From Flavobacteriaceae bacterium UBA3159 (GTDB lineage: Bacteria > Bacteroidota > Bacteroidia > Flavobacteriales > Flavobacteriaceae), in contig DEYL01000022.1 in assembly GCA_002364535.1 (NCBI GenBank), forward strand, positions 1-14,528: a stretch of 14,528 nt of DNA, written 5' to 3'. The translations under genes and the position numbers were made by a program. The stretch's first letter is position 1. Every line of letters begins with the position of its first letter. The notes under the pieces were generated by a model that made no database searches, was not told where the DNA came from, and worked only from the letters and a program-made list of their open reading frames with translations. Below, one piece after another: positions 7,804-14,528 of this stretch.

Positions 7804-7941
7804 TTATTTCGATATCATCTCTAAAATCATGTCCCGGGCAGTCATTAATTTTATTTTGTGAACTGAGTCTTTAAAGTCTCCTTTAGATAGGCGGTTTTCC
7901 AACTCTTTTAACAATTCTTCTGCAGTGATAGTATTTTTCAT
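7804..7941 (-). CDS. Small (45 aa) helical protein between pirin and propeller genes
   Basis: A 45-aa frame from ATG 7939-7941 to TAA 7804-7806. The product, starting MKNTITAEELLKELENRLSK, is charged and predicted almost fully alpha-helical with no membrane segment. The frame stays open upstream into the pirin gene, but that extension is in the wrong register and reads like out-of-frame sequence (KFLLLLNPIQKFCWWKC), so the short start is preferred. It begins 7 bases after the pirin stop and ends 30 bases before the propeller start, which fits an operon. No family recognised; it could also be a non-coding leader. Confidence 0.45.
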   Translation of the reverse strand: MKNTITAEELLKELENRLSKGDFKDSVHKIKLMTARDMILEMISK

Positions 7942-7948
7942 AAAAATT

Positions 7949-8662
7949 TTAAAAAGACATGGGCACTTCCACCAACAAAACTTTTGAATCGGGTTGAGCA
8001 ACAAAAGAAATTTTATCTGCTTCCCAAACCCCGAGCGCATCACGTTTATCAAGAACTTGATTTACAGCAGTTAATGAACCCTCAATTACAAAAATATAAA
8101 CGCCATTTCCATTTTTTTTAATTATATATTCTATTTCTGTGATCTTGTCAAATTCTCCGAGGTGAAACCAAGCCTCCTGGTGAATCCACATTCCATCATC
8201 GTCGGTATAGGGTGACAAAACTTGATAAAAAGCATTATTTTTTTTTAACTCCCGAATAGATTTTTGATCGTAGCGTGGTGATACGTTGTGAGCATTTGGC
8301 ATTACCCAAAGTTGAAGTAAATTGATGGATTTATCCTGATTTTTGTTATACTCACTATGCTCAATACCAGTTCCTGCACTCATCACTTGAATTTCACCTT
8401 CATTGATGGCGCCAACATTACCCATGCTGTCTTTGTGTTCCAAATCTCCCTCCAATGGAATGGTAATGATTTCCATATTGTCGTGAGGGTGGGTTCCAAA
8501 ACCCATCCCTGGGGCAATGGTGTCATCGTTTAAAACTCTAAGTGCCCCGAAATTCATCCTTTTGGGATTGTAATATTGGGCAAAACTAAATGAGTGGTTG
8601 GCATTCAACCACCCATGATTTGCGTTACCTCTGGTCTCAGCAGAATGATAAGTCGTCTTCAT
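7949..8662 (-). CDS. Pirin family protein
   Basis: A 237-aa bicupin of the pirin family, full length compared with E. coli YhhW (about 231 aa). The N-terminal cupin carries HPHDNMEI and GIEHSEYN, giving His58, His60, His102 and Glu104, the four metal ligands known from human pirin and YhhW, so metal binding is likely retained. The N-terminal cupin is the conserved half; the C-terminal cupin (about residues 140-237, YIFVIEGS, LLVEVP) lacks the ligand set, as usual. Some pirins oxidise quercetin (2,3-dioxygenase activity) and others act as redox-responsive regulators; the role here is unknown. The ATG at 8660-8662 is preceded by a TATATTTG box and a palindrome. Cytoplasmic; no signal peptide. 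Confidence 0.92.
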   Translation of the reverse strand: MKTTYHSAETRGNANHGWLNANHSFSFAQYYNPKRMNFGALRVLNDDTIAPGMGFGTHPHDNMEIITIPLEGDLEHKDSMGNVGAINEGEIQVMSAGTGIEHSEYNKNQDKSINLLQLWVMPNAHNVSPRYDQKSIRELKKNNAFYQVLSPYTDDDGMWIHQEAWFHLGEFDKITEIEYIIKKNGNGVYIFVIEGSLTAVNQVLDKRDALGVWEADKISFVAQPDSKVLLVEVPMSF

Positions 8663-8679
8663 TAATTGTTAAGCAATTA
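8663..8679. promoter_or_regulatory. Palindrome in the pirin leader
   Basis: TAATTG-TTAAG-CAATTA has perfect 6-base arms around five bases, immediately upstream of the pirin ATG and between it and the candidate -7 box at 8695-8702. In that position it would lie in the 5' leader or start region and could be a repressor site or a weak hairpin over the ribosome binding region. AT-rich, so chance remains possible. Confidence 0.3.
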
Positions 8680-8694
8680 TAACTGTTGTATATA

Positions 8695-8702
8695 CAAATA
8701 TA
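8695..8702 (-). promoter_or_regulatory. Candidate -7 box (TATATTTG) for pirin
   Basis: Read on the reverse strand, 8702-8695 is TATATTTG, an exact TAnnTTTG match. A transcription start about seven bases downstream would give a leader of roughly 25 bases before the pirin ATG. It lies just after the stop of the 81-aa gene, so pirin could have its own promoter. No clear -33 TTG was seen. Confidence 0.45.
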
Positions 8703-8704
8703 CA

Positions 8705-8950
8705 TTAATTTTTGGAATCCCCTTCTTTTTTTTGAACTTCATTTATCGCATCGATCAGCTCTTTTTTGGCGTCAAGGTATTGGATAAGGGTTTTAACCTT
8801 GGCTTCGGTTTGTTTTTTCTCTCTCAATTTACCCTTTTCCTCTGCAATGGTAGATTGAATTTCTTTGTAAGTAGAAAAGATAAAACCCAATACAATTGCC
8901 ACTGCAACAAGAATGGCTAAAATTTCCTCTGTATCATTTAGACTTAACAT
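8705..8950 (-). CDS. Small membrane-anchored coiled-coil protein
   Basis: An 81-aa protein with ATG at 8948-8950 and stop TAA at 8705-8707. Residues about 9-27 (ILAILVAVAIVLGFIFSTY) form one membrane helix. The remainder is highly charged with heptad-like hydrophobic spacing (KEIQSTIAEEKGKLREKKQ through LIDAINEVQKKEG), predicting a long cytoplasmic helix or coiled coil. No family recognised and no function assigned. It is divergent from the TonB-dependent receptor gene across 69 bp. The opposite-strand open frame over the same bases is Phe/Cys-rich and reads as a shadow. Confidence 0.6.
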   Translation of the reverse strand: MLSLNDTEEILAILVAVAIVLGFIFSTYKEIQSTIAEEKGKLREKKQTEAKVKTLIQYLDAKKELIDAINEVQKKEGDSKN

Positions 8951-8984
8951 CCTAAAAAATAACTCTAATTTAAGAATTCCAAAC

Positions 8985-8992
8985 TATCTTTG
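8985..8992 (+). promoter_or_regulatory. Candidate -7 box (TATCTTTG) for the TonB-dependent receptor
   Basis: TATCTTTG is an exact TAnnTTTG match 27 bases upstream of the ATG at 9020, predicting a short leader of about 20 bases. It also argues against the TTG at 8990 as start, because that codon would lie inside the promoter. No convincing -33 TTG. Confidence 0.45.
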
Positions 8993-9019
8993 CATTTGGA
9001 AAAAAAATACATTTTGTTA

Positions 9020-11020
9020 ATGAATAAATTCTCCTTAATCTTAATTGCTCACTTTGGATTGATTTCCTTTAATCTGAACGCCCAAGACAGTCTTCAACAA
9101 AAAATTGCACTTAAGGAAATAACTCTAGATGCTATTAGAATCAAAACCCCTAAACGCATCATTCCATTTGCGCTAAGTCACCGCAGATTTCAACCTCAAC
9201 AATTGGACCTATCACAAAACTCACTTCAAGACTATTTGACCTCGGTTCCAGGATTATTCGGCCAAAACACCCAAAATTTTGCACAAGATCTAAGGCTGTC
9301 AATTCGCGGTTTCGGCGCTCGCTCTGGTTTTGGCATTAGGGGAATACAGCTGATTGTAGACGGTATTCCTGAAACAACACCCGATGGTCAAGGGCAGTTG
9401 GACAATCTACCTTTGGGACTGATTGAATCCCTTACTGTTATTAGGGGACCTGCATCTACCTTTTACGGGAATGCCTCTGGCGGTGTGATTCAGATAAATA
9501 CCTTGCAAGATTTTAAAAAAAACTTTGCTCGACTTCGAGTTCAGGGAGGGAGCTACTCAAGTAGGAATCTAGCAGCTACTATTGGACTAAAAAAAAGTAA
9601 GACCAGGGCTGTTTTTTATCAAAATATCTCAGAGTCAAAAGGATACCGTAATCACAGCAAATATAAACAACAAGTTTTCAACGCAAGGGTTTGGCACAAT
9701 TTTTCTGACAGTTCCGAAATCCGTTGGCAATTTAACTATACTCACAGCCCATATGCCTTCGATTCAGGGGGCATTAATATCGACACGGTGGAAGATAATC
9801 GAAGACAGGCTCGAGCTCAGAATGAAAGCTTTCAAACCTATGAAACGGTTAATCACTTGAAGACTGGAGTTCAATGGGAAAAAAAAATCAACGAAAAATT
9901 TAATTGGGAAAGTTATGCTTTTTATGCCCACCGGGATTTTGAAGGTCGATTACCTTTTAGTTATGGGGGGATTGTAGATCTGAAGAGAGATTATTATGGA
10001 TTGGGATCAGCTATTGAGTATCATCTAAATAAAAATCACAGAATGCAGTTACGTTTTTCTCTTGCCGATCAGAAAGATCACCGCAAGCGTTATAAGAATT
10101 TAGATGGAGCTCGAGGTGACAATACTCTTGACCAAAATGAACTTTTTTTCAATACTGCCGTAAGTTTTCTTGACCAAATTAAGTGGAACTTTGGGTTGTT
10201 AAGACTTGGAATCCGTTATGATCAGAACAAATTGGGAACCCAGCTAGAAAGTGATCAGATCAAACTAAACAGTATAAATCCAAGTATTGGATTTACATAC
10301 ACTAGCCTTGGAAATCATATAATGTTTGTTTCTTATTCAAGCAGTTTTGAAACTCCCACATTAAATGAACTCTCCGCTAATCCAACTGGTGATCAAGGTT
10401 TTAATACGGACCTTTCTCCTTCAAAAGCTCACAACTTTGAGTTGGGATGGCGATATACTACTCAGGGAAACACCCTTGAGGCTACCCTGTATAGCATTAA
10501 AACTCAAAATGAAATTTTGCCATACGAATTGGCTGCTTTCCCCGACCGAGATTTTTACCGTAATACTGGAAATACAAGTAGAAAGGGCATCGAAATTTTT
10601 TGGGAACATCTAAATGGACCAATTGAATTGTCCGTTGGATACACCTTTAATTCACTCAAATTTGACGATTATGCCTTGGCAGATATAAATCTTTCAGGAA
10701 ATTATTTACCTGGTGTTCCCCAGCAACATCTTAGTACTTATTTGCGGTATAATTTTTTAAAGGGGTGGAGCAGTTCTTTACATAGTCAGTATACAGGTGC
10801 CCTTTATGCTGATGACGCTAATCAGGCCCGAGTGGCCGATTACTTTTTGGCTAATATTCGACTTTGGAAGTCATTTAAAAAAATCTCTTTTTTTGGAGGA
10901 ATCAATAACCTTCTTGACAGGGCATATTATGATAATATTAGAATTAATGCATTTGGAAAGAGGTACTACGAGCCAGCTCCTAACAGAAATTTATATTTGG
11001 GTTTAAGTTTAGCATTTTAA
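9020..11020 (+). CDS. TonB-dependent outer-membrane receptor (FecA-like)
   Basis: A 666-aa outer-membrane importer. The ATG at 9020 is chosen because it begins a good signal peptide (MNKFSLILIAHFGLISFNLNAQ, cleavage near A21/Q22); an in-frame TTG thirty bases upstream overlaps the promoter box. After cleavage comes a possible TonB box (KEITLDAIRI, about 32-41), then the plug domain (about 60-160) with SIRGFGARSGFGIRGI, VDGIPETTPDGQGQ, and VIRGPASTFYGNASGGVI, then about 500 residues of beta-barrel ending in LGLSLAF with the terminal Phe expected for outer-membrane barrels. It lacks the N-terminal carboxypeptidase-like domain of SusC proteins, and the plug motifs resemble FecA-type receptors; the ligand (iron chelate, vitamin, other) cannot be told. 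The next gene encodes a surface-type lipoprotein but not a SusD homolog. Confidence 0.92.
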   Translation: MNKFSLILIAHFGLISFNLNAQDSLQQKIALKEITLDAIRIKTPKRIIPFALSHRRFQPQQLDLSQNSLQDYLTSVPGLFGQNTQNFAQDLRLSIRGFGARSGFGIRGIQLIVDGIPETTPDGQGQLDNLPLGLIESLTVIRGPASTFYGNASGGVIQINTLQDFKKNFARLRVQGGSYSSRNLAATIGLKKSKTRAVFYQNISESKGYRNHSKYKQQVFNARVWHNFSDSSEIRWQFNYTHSPYAFDSGGINIDTVEDNRRQARAQNESFQTYETVNHLKTGVQWEKKINEKFNWESYAFYAHRDFEGRLPFSYGGIVDLKRDYYGLGSAIEYHLNKNHRMQLRFSLADQKDHRKRYKNLDGARGDNTLDQNELFFNTAVSFLDQIKWNFGLLRLGIRYDQNKLGTQLESDQIKLNSINPSIGFTYTSLGNHIMFVSYSSSFETPTLNELSANPTGDQGFNTDLSPSKAHNFELGWRYTTQGNTLEATLYSIKTQNEILPYELAAFPDRDFYRNTGNTSRKGIEIFWEHLNGPIELSVGYTFNSLKFDDYALADINLSGNYLPGVPQQHLSTYLRYNFLKGWSSSLHSQYTGALYADDANQARVADYFLANIRLWKSFKKISFFGGINNLLDRAYYDNIRINAFGKRYYEPAPNRNLYLGLSLAF

Positions 11021-11251
11021 AAAATTTACTACTCGATTAAATACCTTCAATCAAATTGTTGATAAAATTATTTTAAGTGTTAACTCTAATAATAATAGTC
11101 CAGCACAATTATTTTTAAAAATCCAATACATATCAAAGCAAACATTATTACTTTTTTCAAGAATAATTGAGTTTGGCACAGTGTTTGATACATGATAAAT
11201 GAATATTAAATTCAAATTTTAACATTATTAATTAATCTTAATTTTTATCAA
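11021..11251. other. AT-rich intergenic region and leader
   Basis: These 231 bases separate the receptor from the lipoprotein gene. I see no reading frame, tRNA or GC-rich terminator after the receptor. The only clear element is the sigma-54-like site at 11173-11190, which leaves a leader of about 50 bases that is extremely AT-rich and ends in TTTTTATCAA before the ATG, the kind of unstructured leader seen on strongly translated Bacteroidota genes. Confidence 0.5.
11173..11190 (+). promoter_or_regulatory. Candidate sigma-54 (-24/-12) promoter for the lipoprotein gene
   Basis: TTGGCACAGTGTTTGATA fits the RpoN consensus TTGGCAC-N5-TTGC with one mismatch: the -24 GG is at 11175-11176, and the -12 dinucleotide at 11187-11188 is GA where GC is standard. 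The spacing between the two is the required one. The predicted start is near 11200, about 50 bases before the lipoprotein ATG. No TAnnTTTG box competes in this region. If real, transcription needs an AAA+ activator not encoded in this window. Confidence 0.5.
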
Positions 11252-13594
11252 ATGAAAAAAGTTTTATTAGGTTTATTAGTAGTTGCTCTAACAGTTGTTG
11301 GATGCCAAAACTACGATGACCAATTTGATTCTCTGAATAAACAGATTTCTTCCCTCTCCTCGGAGGTAAGTGCTCTTAAAGCAATTCAGACTACAGTTAC
11401 AGCATTAGGCACTAAATTAGATGCCCTTGCTGGAAGCGCACTAACAGACTCAGATCTGGAGGCTATCCTTAAAGAAGTTGCCGACGTTCAAGCTTCTGTT
11501 GATGGATTAGATGCTGTCACCGACGAGGTGGAAGATCTTAACGATGAAGTTGACCAAATTTTAGAAAAACTTGGAGACTTATTGTCTGCAAATGCTTTCT
11601 ATGAAGGAAATTTGACAATCACAAACCTTGGTCAATTAGCTAATGCACATGAACTAATCAAAACTGGTGCAGATGATCCCACTATTACCGTTAAAGGAAA
11701 TGTAAGAGTTATAGTCGGTGCTGCCCTTAAAGACAGTATTGCTTCTGTAAATTCAATTCTTGCCAAAATTAGATCTGTACAGGGTACAGTTACAGTAACC
11801 TCAGAGGTTGATTCGCCACTTCCGGCATTATCTTATGTTACGGGTGATGTATTCTTAAATGGTAATAAAGGTAAGGCTGCAATTGCTGCCGATAAATTAC
11901 TTACTGTTGATGGTAATTTGCATGTAACTGATTTAACTGGTGCATTATCCTTCCCATCCCTTGGCTCAGTTGGTATTGTACAAATTAATAATACATCGAC
12001 AAAAAATGTTACTGTAACATCTTTATCTATACCAGGGATGACTGCAGGTACTGTTCAAACAGCAGCTGGACAATTAATTCTAGGTGAAGCTTTAACTGTA
12101 AGCCTAGGTGGAACACTTCCTGCGCAAGTTGTTTTGGCTAAGTGTACTGCTTTTGATTTAACTACAGGTGGTTCTCAGGGTGATCTTGAGTTGTTGTTAG
12201 GTGGAAAAGCTGCAACATTATCTTTAGGTGTAACTAAATTGACAGGTACTACTTCAATTACAACATCGGGTAACATCAATCTGACTGCAGTAACTGAGGT
12301 TGCTACTGCCACTTTTAATTTTACTACAGCAAGTTCTGAACTTCATTTACCCGCAGTGACTAAGATTACTGCTGGTGGAGCAGCTGGTGGGTTCTCTACA
12401 AACGATAAGTGTGTAACTGTTGACTTAAGTGCACTTAAAACACTTACTGCTACAATGACTCTTCCTGGAGTTACAGGATTAACTCTTACTGCACTTACTT
12501 CACAAACAATGCCTATTATCGCAGTAAAATCGACTGTGTTTGATGCGCCTGCAATTAGTGTTAAAGAAGGTTTAATTGATTTGAAAGATGGATCTGATCT
12601 TACAGTTCACCTTGGAAGTCTAGTTCACACAGCAACTTATTCTGACTTATTGCCTGATGCTGCGAGAGTTAAAACTCTTAAACTTATGGCTCAAGATAAC
12701 GGTTCTGTGCTTAGTGTATCTACCTTTACAATTCTAGCAGACCTTACTTATGCTGGAGTTGAGGCTAAAAAACCTGCGGCTAATGCACAAAATAACTCTC
12801 TATCAATTACTGCTTCTAATACTAAACTTACTGCACTTTCAGTTAGCGGGTATCTTGGTGCTCTCACAGTATCTGGAACTGCAATGGTAACTTTGGATAC
12901 AACTGGCGGATATATTGTAGATACTCAAGTTGATGGAAATGATAAACTTACTACGTTTGTATTTGCGCACTCTCATGTTCAAAAGGATAATGCTTCTAGT
13001 GTAGCCATTAGAAACAATAAATTGATTACAGCAGTCGACATGAGTTCATTGCCTAAAGTGCAAACAGTTACTATTACTGGCAATGAAAAATTAACTAGTA
13101 TTATTGCACCAAGTACTACTGTACTTGCTACATCAAATGCAACAATAACTGTTGTAATTGGTGGTAATAAACTTTCAGGTACCTACACGGCTGCAACAGC
13201 ACCGTCTGGAACTGTTAGTTATACAGCTGCTACTATTGTTTCTGCCGAGCTTTCCTCATTCAAAACTTGGATTGAAGCTAATAGAATTGTAGATCTCAAC
13301 GGAGGACCTACTGGTGACGGTAAAATAGATAGAACACTTGCTAAACTTGATGGTTCTTCCACTGCACCTGCATTAGGATCTGGTGTTACAGGTAACGCAA
13401 TTATCTATGATATTGATATCGATGATGTTGACGCCGCTACTGGATCCCAAGCATTATCTGCTAAGCTTGATGCCGATACAGCAGTTCAAAAAGGAGCTGA
13501 TGGAAACGCTGCAACCGCAGATGATGATTCTGATAATGCAACTAATGCTGCTTCAGGAGTTTCTACTCATAATGAATTACAATTAGTTCAGTAA
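11252..13594 (+). CDS. Large surface-type lipoprotein: coiled-coil stalk plus repeat domain
   Basis: A 780-aa protein with a lipoprotein signal (MKKVLLGLLVVALTVVGC, lipid Cys18). The following residues QNYDDQ are acidic at +5 and +6, similar to the lipoprotein export signals that send Bacteroidota lipoproteins to the cell surface. Residues about 22-112 form heptad-rich coiled coil (DSLNKQISSLSSEVSALK; VEDLNDEVDQILEKLGDLL). From about 115 to 670 the protein is built of short strands rich in Thr, Val, Leu, Ala and Gly with recurring LTxVT, LxLGG, LPAVTKI and NNKLITAVDMSSLP patterns, suggesting an irregular beta-solenoid or leucine-rich-repeat-like fold. Near the end, DLNGGPTGDGKID (681-693) looks like a Ca2+-binding loop, followed by an Asp/Ala-rich tail. 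Codons ending in T dominate (GGT, GCT, ACT, GTT), unlike the left part of the window, which may reflect high expression. Function unknown; adhesion or surface-coat roles are guesses. Confidence 0.8.
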   Translation: MKKVLLGLLVVALTVVGCQNYDDQFDSLNKQISSLSSEVSALKAIQTTVTALGTKLDALAGSALTDSDLEAILKEVADVQASVDGLDAVTDEVEDLNDEVDQILEKLGDLLSANAFYEGNLTITNLGQLANAHELIKTGADDPTITVKGNVRVIVGAALKDSIASVNSILAKIRSVQGTVTVTSEVDSPLPALSYVTGDVFLNGNKGKAAIAADKLLTVDGNLHVTDLTGALSFPSLGSVGIVQINNTSTKNVTVTSLSIPGMTAGTVQTAAGQLILGEALTVSLGGTLPAQVVLAKCTAFDLTTGGSQGDLELLLGGKAATLSLGVTKLTGTTSITTSGNINLTAVTEVATATFNFTTASSELHLPAVTKITAGGAAGGFSTNDKCVTVDLSALKTLTATMTLPGVTGLTLTALTSQTMPIIAVKSTVFDAPAISVKEGLIDLKDGSDLTVHLGSLVHTATYSDLLPDAARVKTLKLMAQDNGSVLSVSTFTILADLTYAGVEAKKPAANAQNNSLSITASNTKLTALSVSGYLGALTVSGTAMVTLDTTGGYIVDTQVDGNDKLTTFVFAHSHVQKDNASSVAIRNNKLITAVDMSSLPKVQTVTITGNEKLTSIIAPSTTVLATSNATITVVIGGNKLSGTYTAATAPSGTVSYTAATIVSAELSSFKTWIEANRIVDLNGGPTGDGKIDRTLAKLDGSSTAPALGSGVTGNAIIYDIDIDDVDAATGSQALSAKLDADTAVQKGADGNAATADDDSDNATNAASGVSTHNELQLVQ

Positions 13595-13645
13595 TTATTA
13601 TATAGAAGATTAATAGACTTTATTTAAGACTATTTTTCAATAATT

Positions 13646-13677
13646 AAAACCCTCCCAATTTTGGGAGGGTTTTTTTA
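13646..13677. terminator. Strong intrinsic terminator, probably bidirectional
   Basis: AAAACCCTCCCAA at 13646-13658 pairs perfectly with 13661-13673 across a nominal 2-base gap (in practice a small AATTTT loop), followed by a run of T on the plus strand. It lies about 50 bases after the lipoprotein stop. The reverse-strand transferase gene stops at 13675-13677, on the edge of the stem, so it may use the same hairpin, although the T tract on that side is shorter (TTTTAATTA). Confidence 0.92.
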
Positions 13678-14528
13678 TATATAAAAAATTAAATATAAAA
13701 TTGATAGGGAGATTATCTGAATAATGCCAACAGCTGATATATGATTTAAACCCTTTTTAATTAATATATGATGTAGATGATTCTGATCAGGTTTAAAAGG
13801 AGATTTTCTATTGTAAACACGAATAATAAAAACTCTCAGCAAATCAATTAATGGATAAGAAATTAATGCCATAGAAAGAAGAGTTTTATTGACTTTATAA
13901 TGGGGCTTCAAAACAAAATCTTCTCCTAAGACGTGGAAAAGATAAATAGCAATAAGTGTTCCCAAAAACAAGGACCCTGCATCTCCCAAAAAAACTTTAT
14001 AATCTTTTTTGAAATTAAAATAGTAAAGAGGTAATAAACTAAGGAGAGTTAATTTTCCTAGTGATAAAAAAGGGGTAGGCATGTACGATAGAAATTCAAC
14101 CAACAAAATTACTTTAATGGTTTCGGTAATTGCTAGGCCATCAATACCATCAATAAAATTAATCGCATTTACTATGACTAAAAAAACAAAAATTGTAAAT
14201 ATTTGACTAGCTAAGCGTGGAATTTCATTTAGCCCCAAAACACCATAAAAATTGTCAATTATTAGTCCTTGATCAATTAAAATTTTAGCCACAATTATTT
14301 GTAAAAAAAATTTGAATTTGAAGTCAGCATTATAAAAGTCATCATAAACACCTACTATGAACATTATACCAAGAGGAATCAAAAGAGAAAAGTCAAATAG
14401 ATCAATCTGATTTAAATAAAAGTAGAATGAAAAAATAAATAATGTTATGAAAACACTTATACCTCCTGATTTGGTTGCCTTTGTTTTGTGAACAGACCTA
14501 GAATTTATGTCGTCAAAACTTTTACGCC
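13675..14528 (-). CDS. WecA/TagO-like polyprenyl-phosphate sugar-1-phosphate transferase, N-terminus outside window
   Basis: The reverse frame is open from the right edge to the TAA at 13675-13677, giving 283 visible residues; the TTG at 14380-14382 is internal, since NSRSVHKTKATKSGGI, a conserved block of this family, lies upstream of it. The protein belongs to the MraY/WecA superfamily, which transfers a sugar phosphate from a UDP-sugar to undecaprenyl phosphate at the inner membrane, starting O-antigen, capsule or teichoic acid synthesis. Catalytic motifs are present: VYDD (Asp62, Asp63), NFIDGIDGLA (123-132), FLGDAGS (179-185), and the PDQNHLHH block (HLHH 250-253), which points to WecA/TagO, not MraY. 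About 60 residues are missing. The gene is much more AT-rich than the left part of the window, as is common in surface-polysaccharide loci. Confidence 0.9.
   Translation of the reverse strand, partial: RKSFDDINSRSVHKTKATKSGGISVFITLFIFSFYFYLNQIDLFDFSLLIPLGIMFIVGVYDDFYNADFKFKFFLQIIVAKILIDQGLIIDNFYGVLGLNEIPRLASQIFTIFVFLVIVNAINFIDGIDGLAITETIKVILLVEFLSYMPTPFLSLGKLTLLSLLPLYYFNFKKDYKVFLGDAGSLFLGTLIAIYLFHVLGEDFVLKPHYKVNKTLLSMALISYPLIDLLRVFIIRVYNRKSPFKPDQNHLHHILIKKGLNHISAVGIIQIISLSILYLIFYI

Noticed and set aside
7942..8052. Upstream extension of the 45-aa frame into the pirin gene (82 residues in total)
   Set aside because: The extra segment overlaps intact pirin coding sequence in another register and reads like out-of-frame translation; only the part after ATG 7941 is plausible.
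8666..8920. 84-residue plus-strand frame opposite the 81-aa membrane/coiled-coil gene
   Set aside because: The product is Phe/Cys-rich without domain features, while the reverse-strand product has a clean membrane helix and charged coiled coil.
8990..9019. TTG start giving ten extra residues on the TonB-dependent receptor
   Set aside because: It overlaps the candidate -7 box and would place residues before a good signal peptide that starts at ATG 9020.
11021..11172. Possible small RNA or riboswitch between receptor and lipoprotein
   Set aside because: I found no GC-rich paired elements or known aptamer core; only AT-rich sequence apart from the sigma-54-like site.
11252..13594. DNA-level tandem repeats in the lipoprotein gene
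   Set aside because: The repetition is in amino-acid pattern only; I could not see exact or near-exact nucleotide repeats.

Overview
The window looks like chromosomal DNA of a marine-type Flavobacteriia (Bacteroidota). The evidence is AT-rich intergenic DNA without strong Shine-Dalgarno sites, TAnnTTTG-like -7 promoter boxes ahead of several genes, a TonB-dependent receptor beside a surface-type lipoprotein whose acidic residues follow the lipid-bearing Cys, and gene families common in this class (YkuK/DUF458, ABA4-like/DUF4281, pirin, Na+-coupled SSS and CNT transporters). The genus cannot be fixed from sequence alone.

Left part (1-5153): the 3' portion of a DUF1611 (DgcN-like) gene converges with a YkuK-type RNase H-fold gene, their stop codons touching. 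Next come an ABA4-like membrane protein translationally coupled to a 66-aa two-helix membrane protein, a reverse-strand 76-aa membrane protein, a 54-aa membrane protein, an exported protein of unknown function, and a 603-aa sodium:solute symporter.

Middle part (5156-8950, all reverse strand): in transcription order, an 81-aa membrane/coiled-coil protein, a pirin with intact metal ligands, a 45-aa helical protein, a Tat-exported beta-propeller with a TTG start, and a CNT nucleoside symporter whose start overlaps the propeller stop (ATGA). The propeller-transporter pair suggests a periplasmic step feeding nucleoside-like uptake, but this is inference.

Right part (9020-14528): a FecA-like TonB-dependent receptor, then a 780-aa surface-type lipoprotein (coiled-coil stalk plus Thr/Val/Leu-rich repeats). 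The lipoprotein is preceded by a good candidate sigma-54 promoter and followed by a strong terminator. A markedly AT-rich WecA/TagO-like polyprenyl-phosphate sugar-phosphate transferase then runs off the right edge on the reverse strand and may mark the edge of a surface-polysaccharide locus.

No rRNA, tRNA, CRISPR array, insertion sequence or phage gene was seen. No gene-free stretch exceeds 300 bases; the longest is 11021-11251. The most interesting items are the sigma-54-linked repeat lipoprotein and the propeller/nucleoside-transporter pair.
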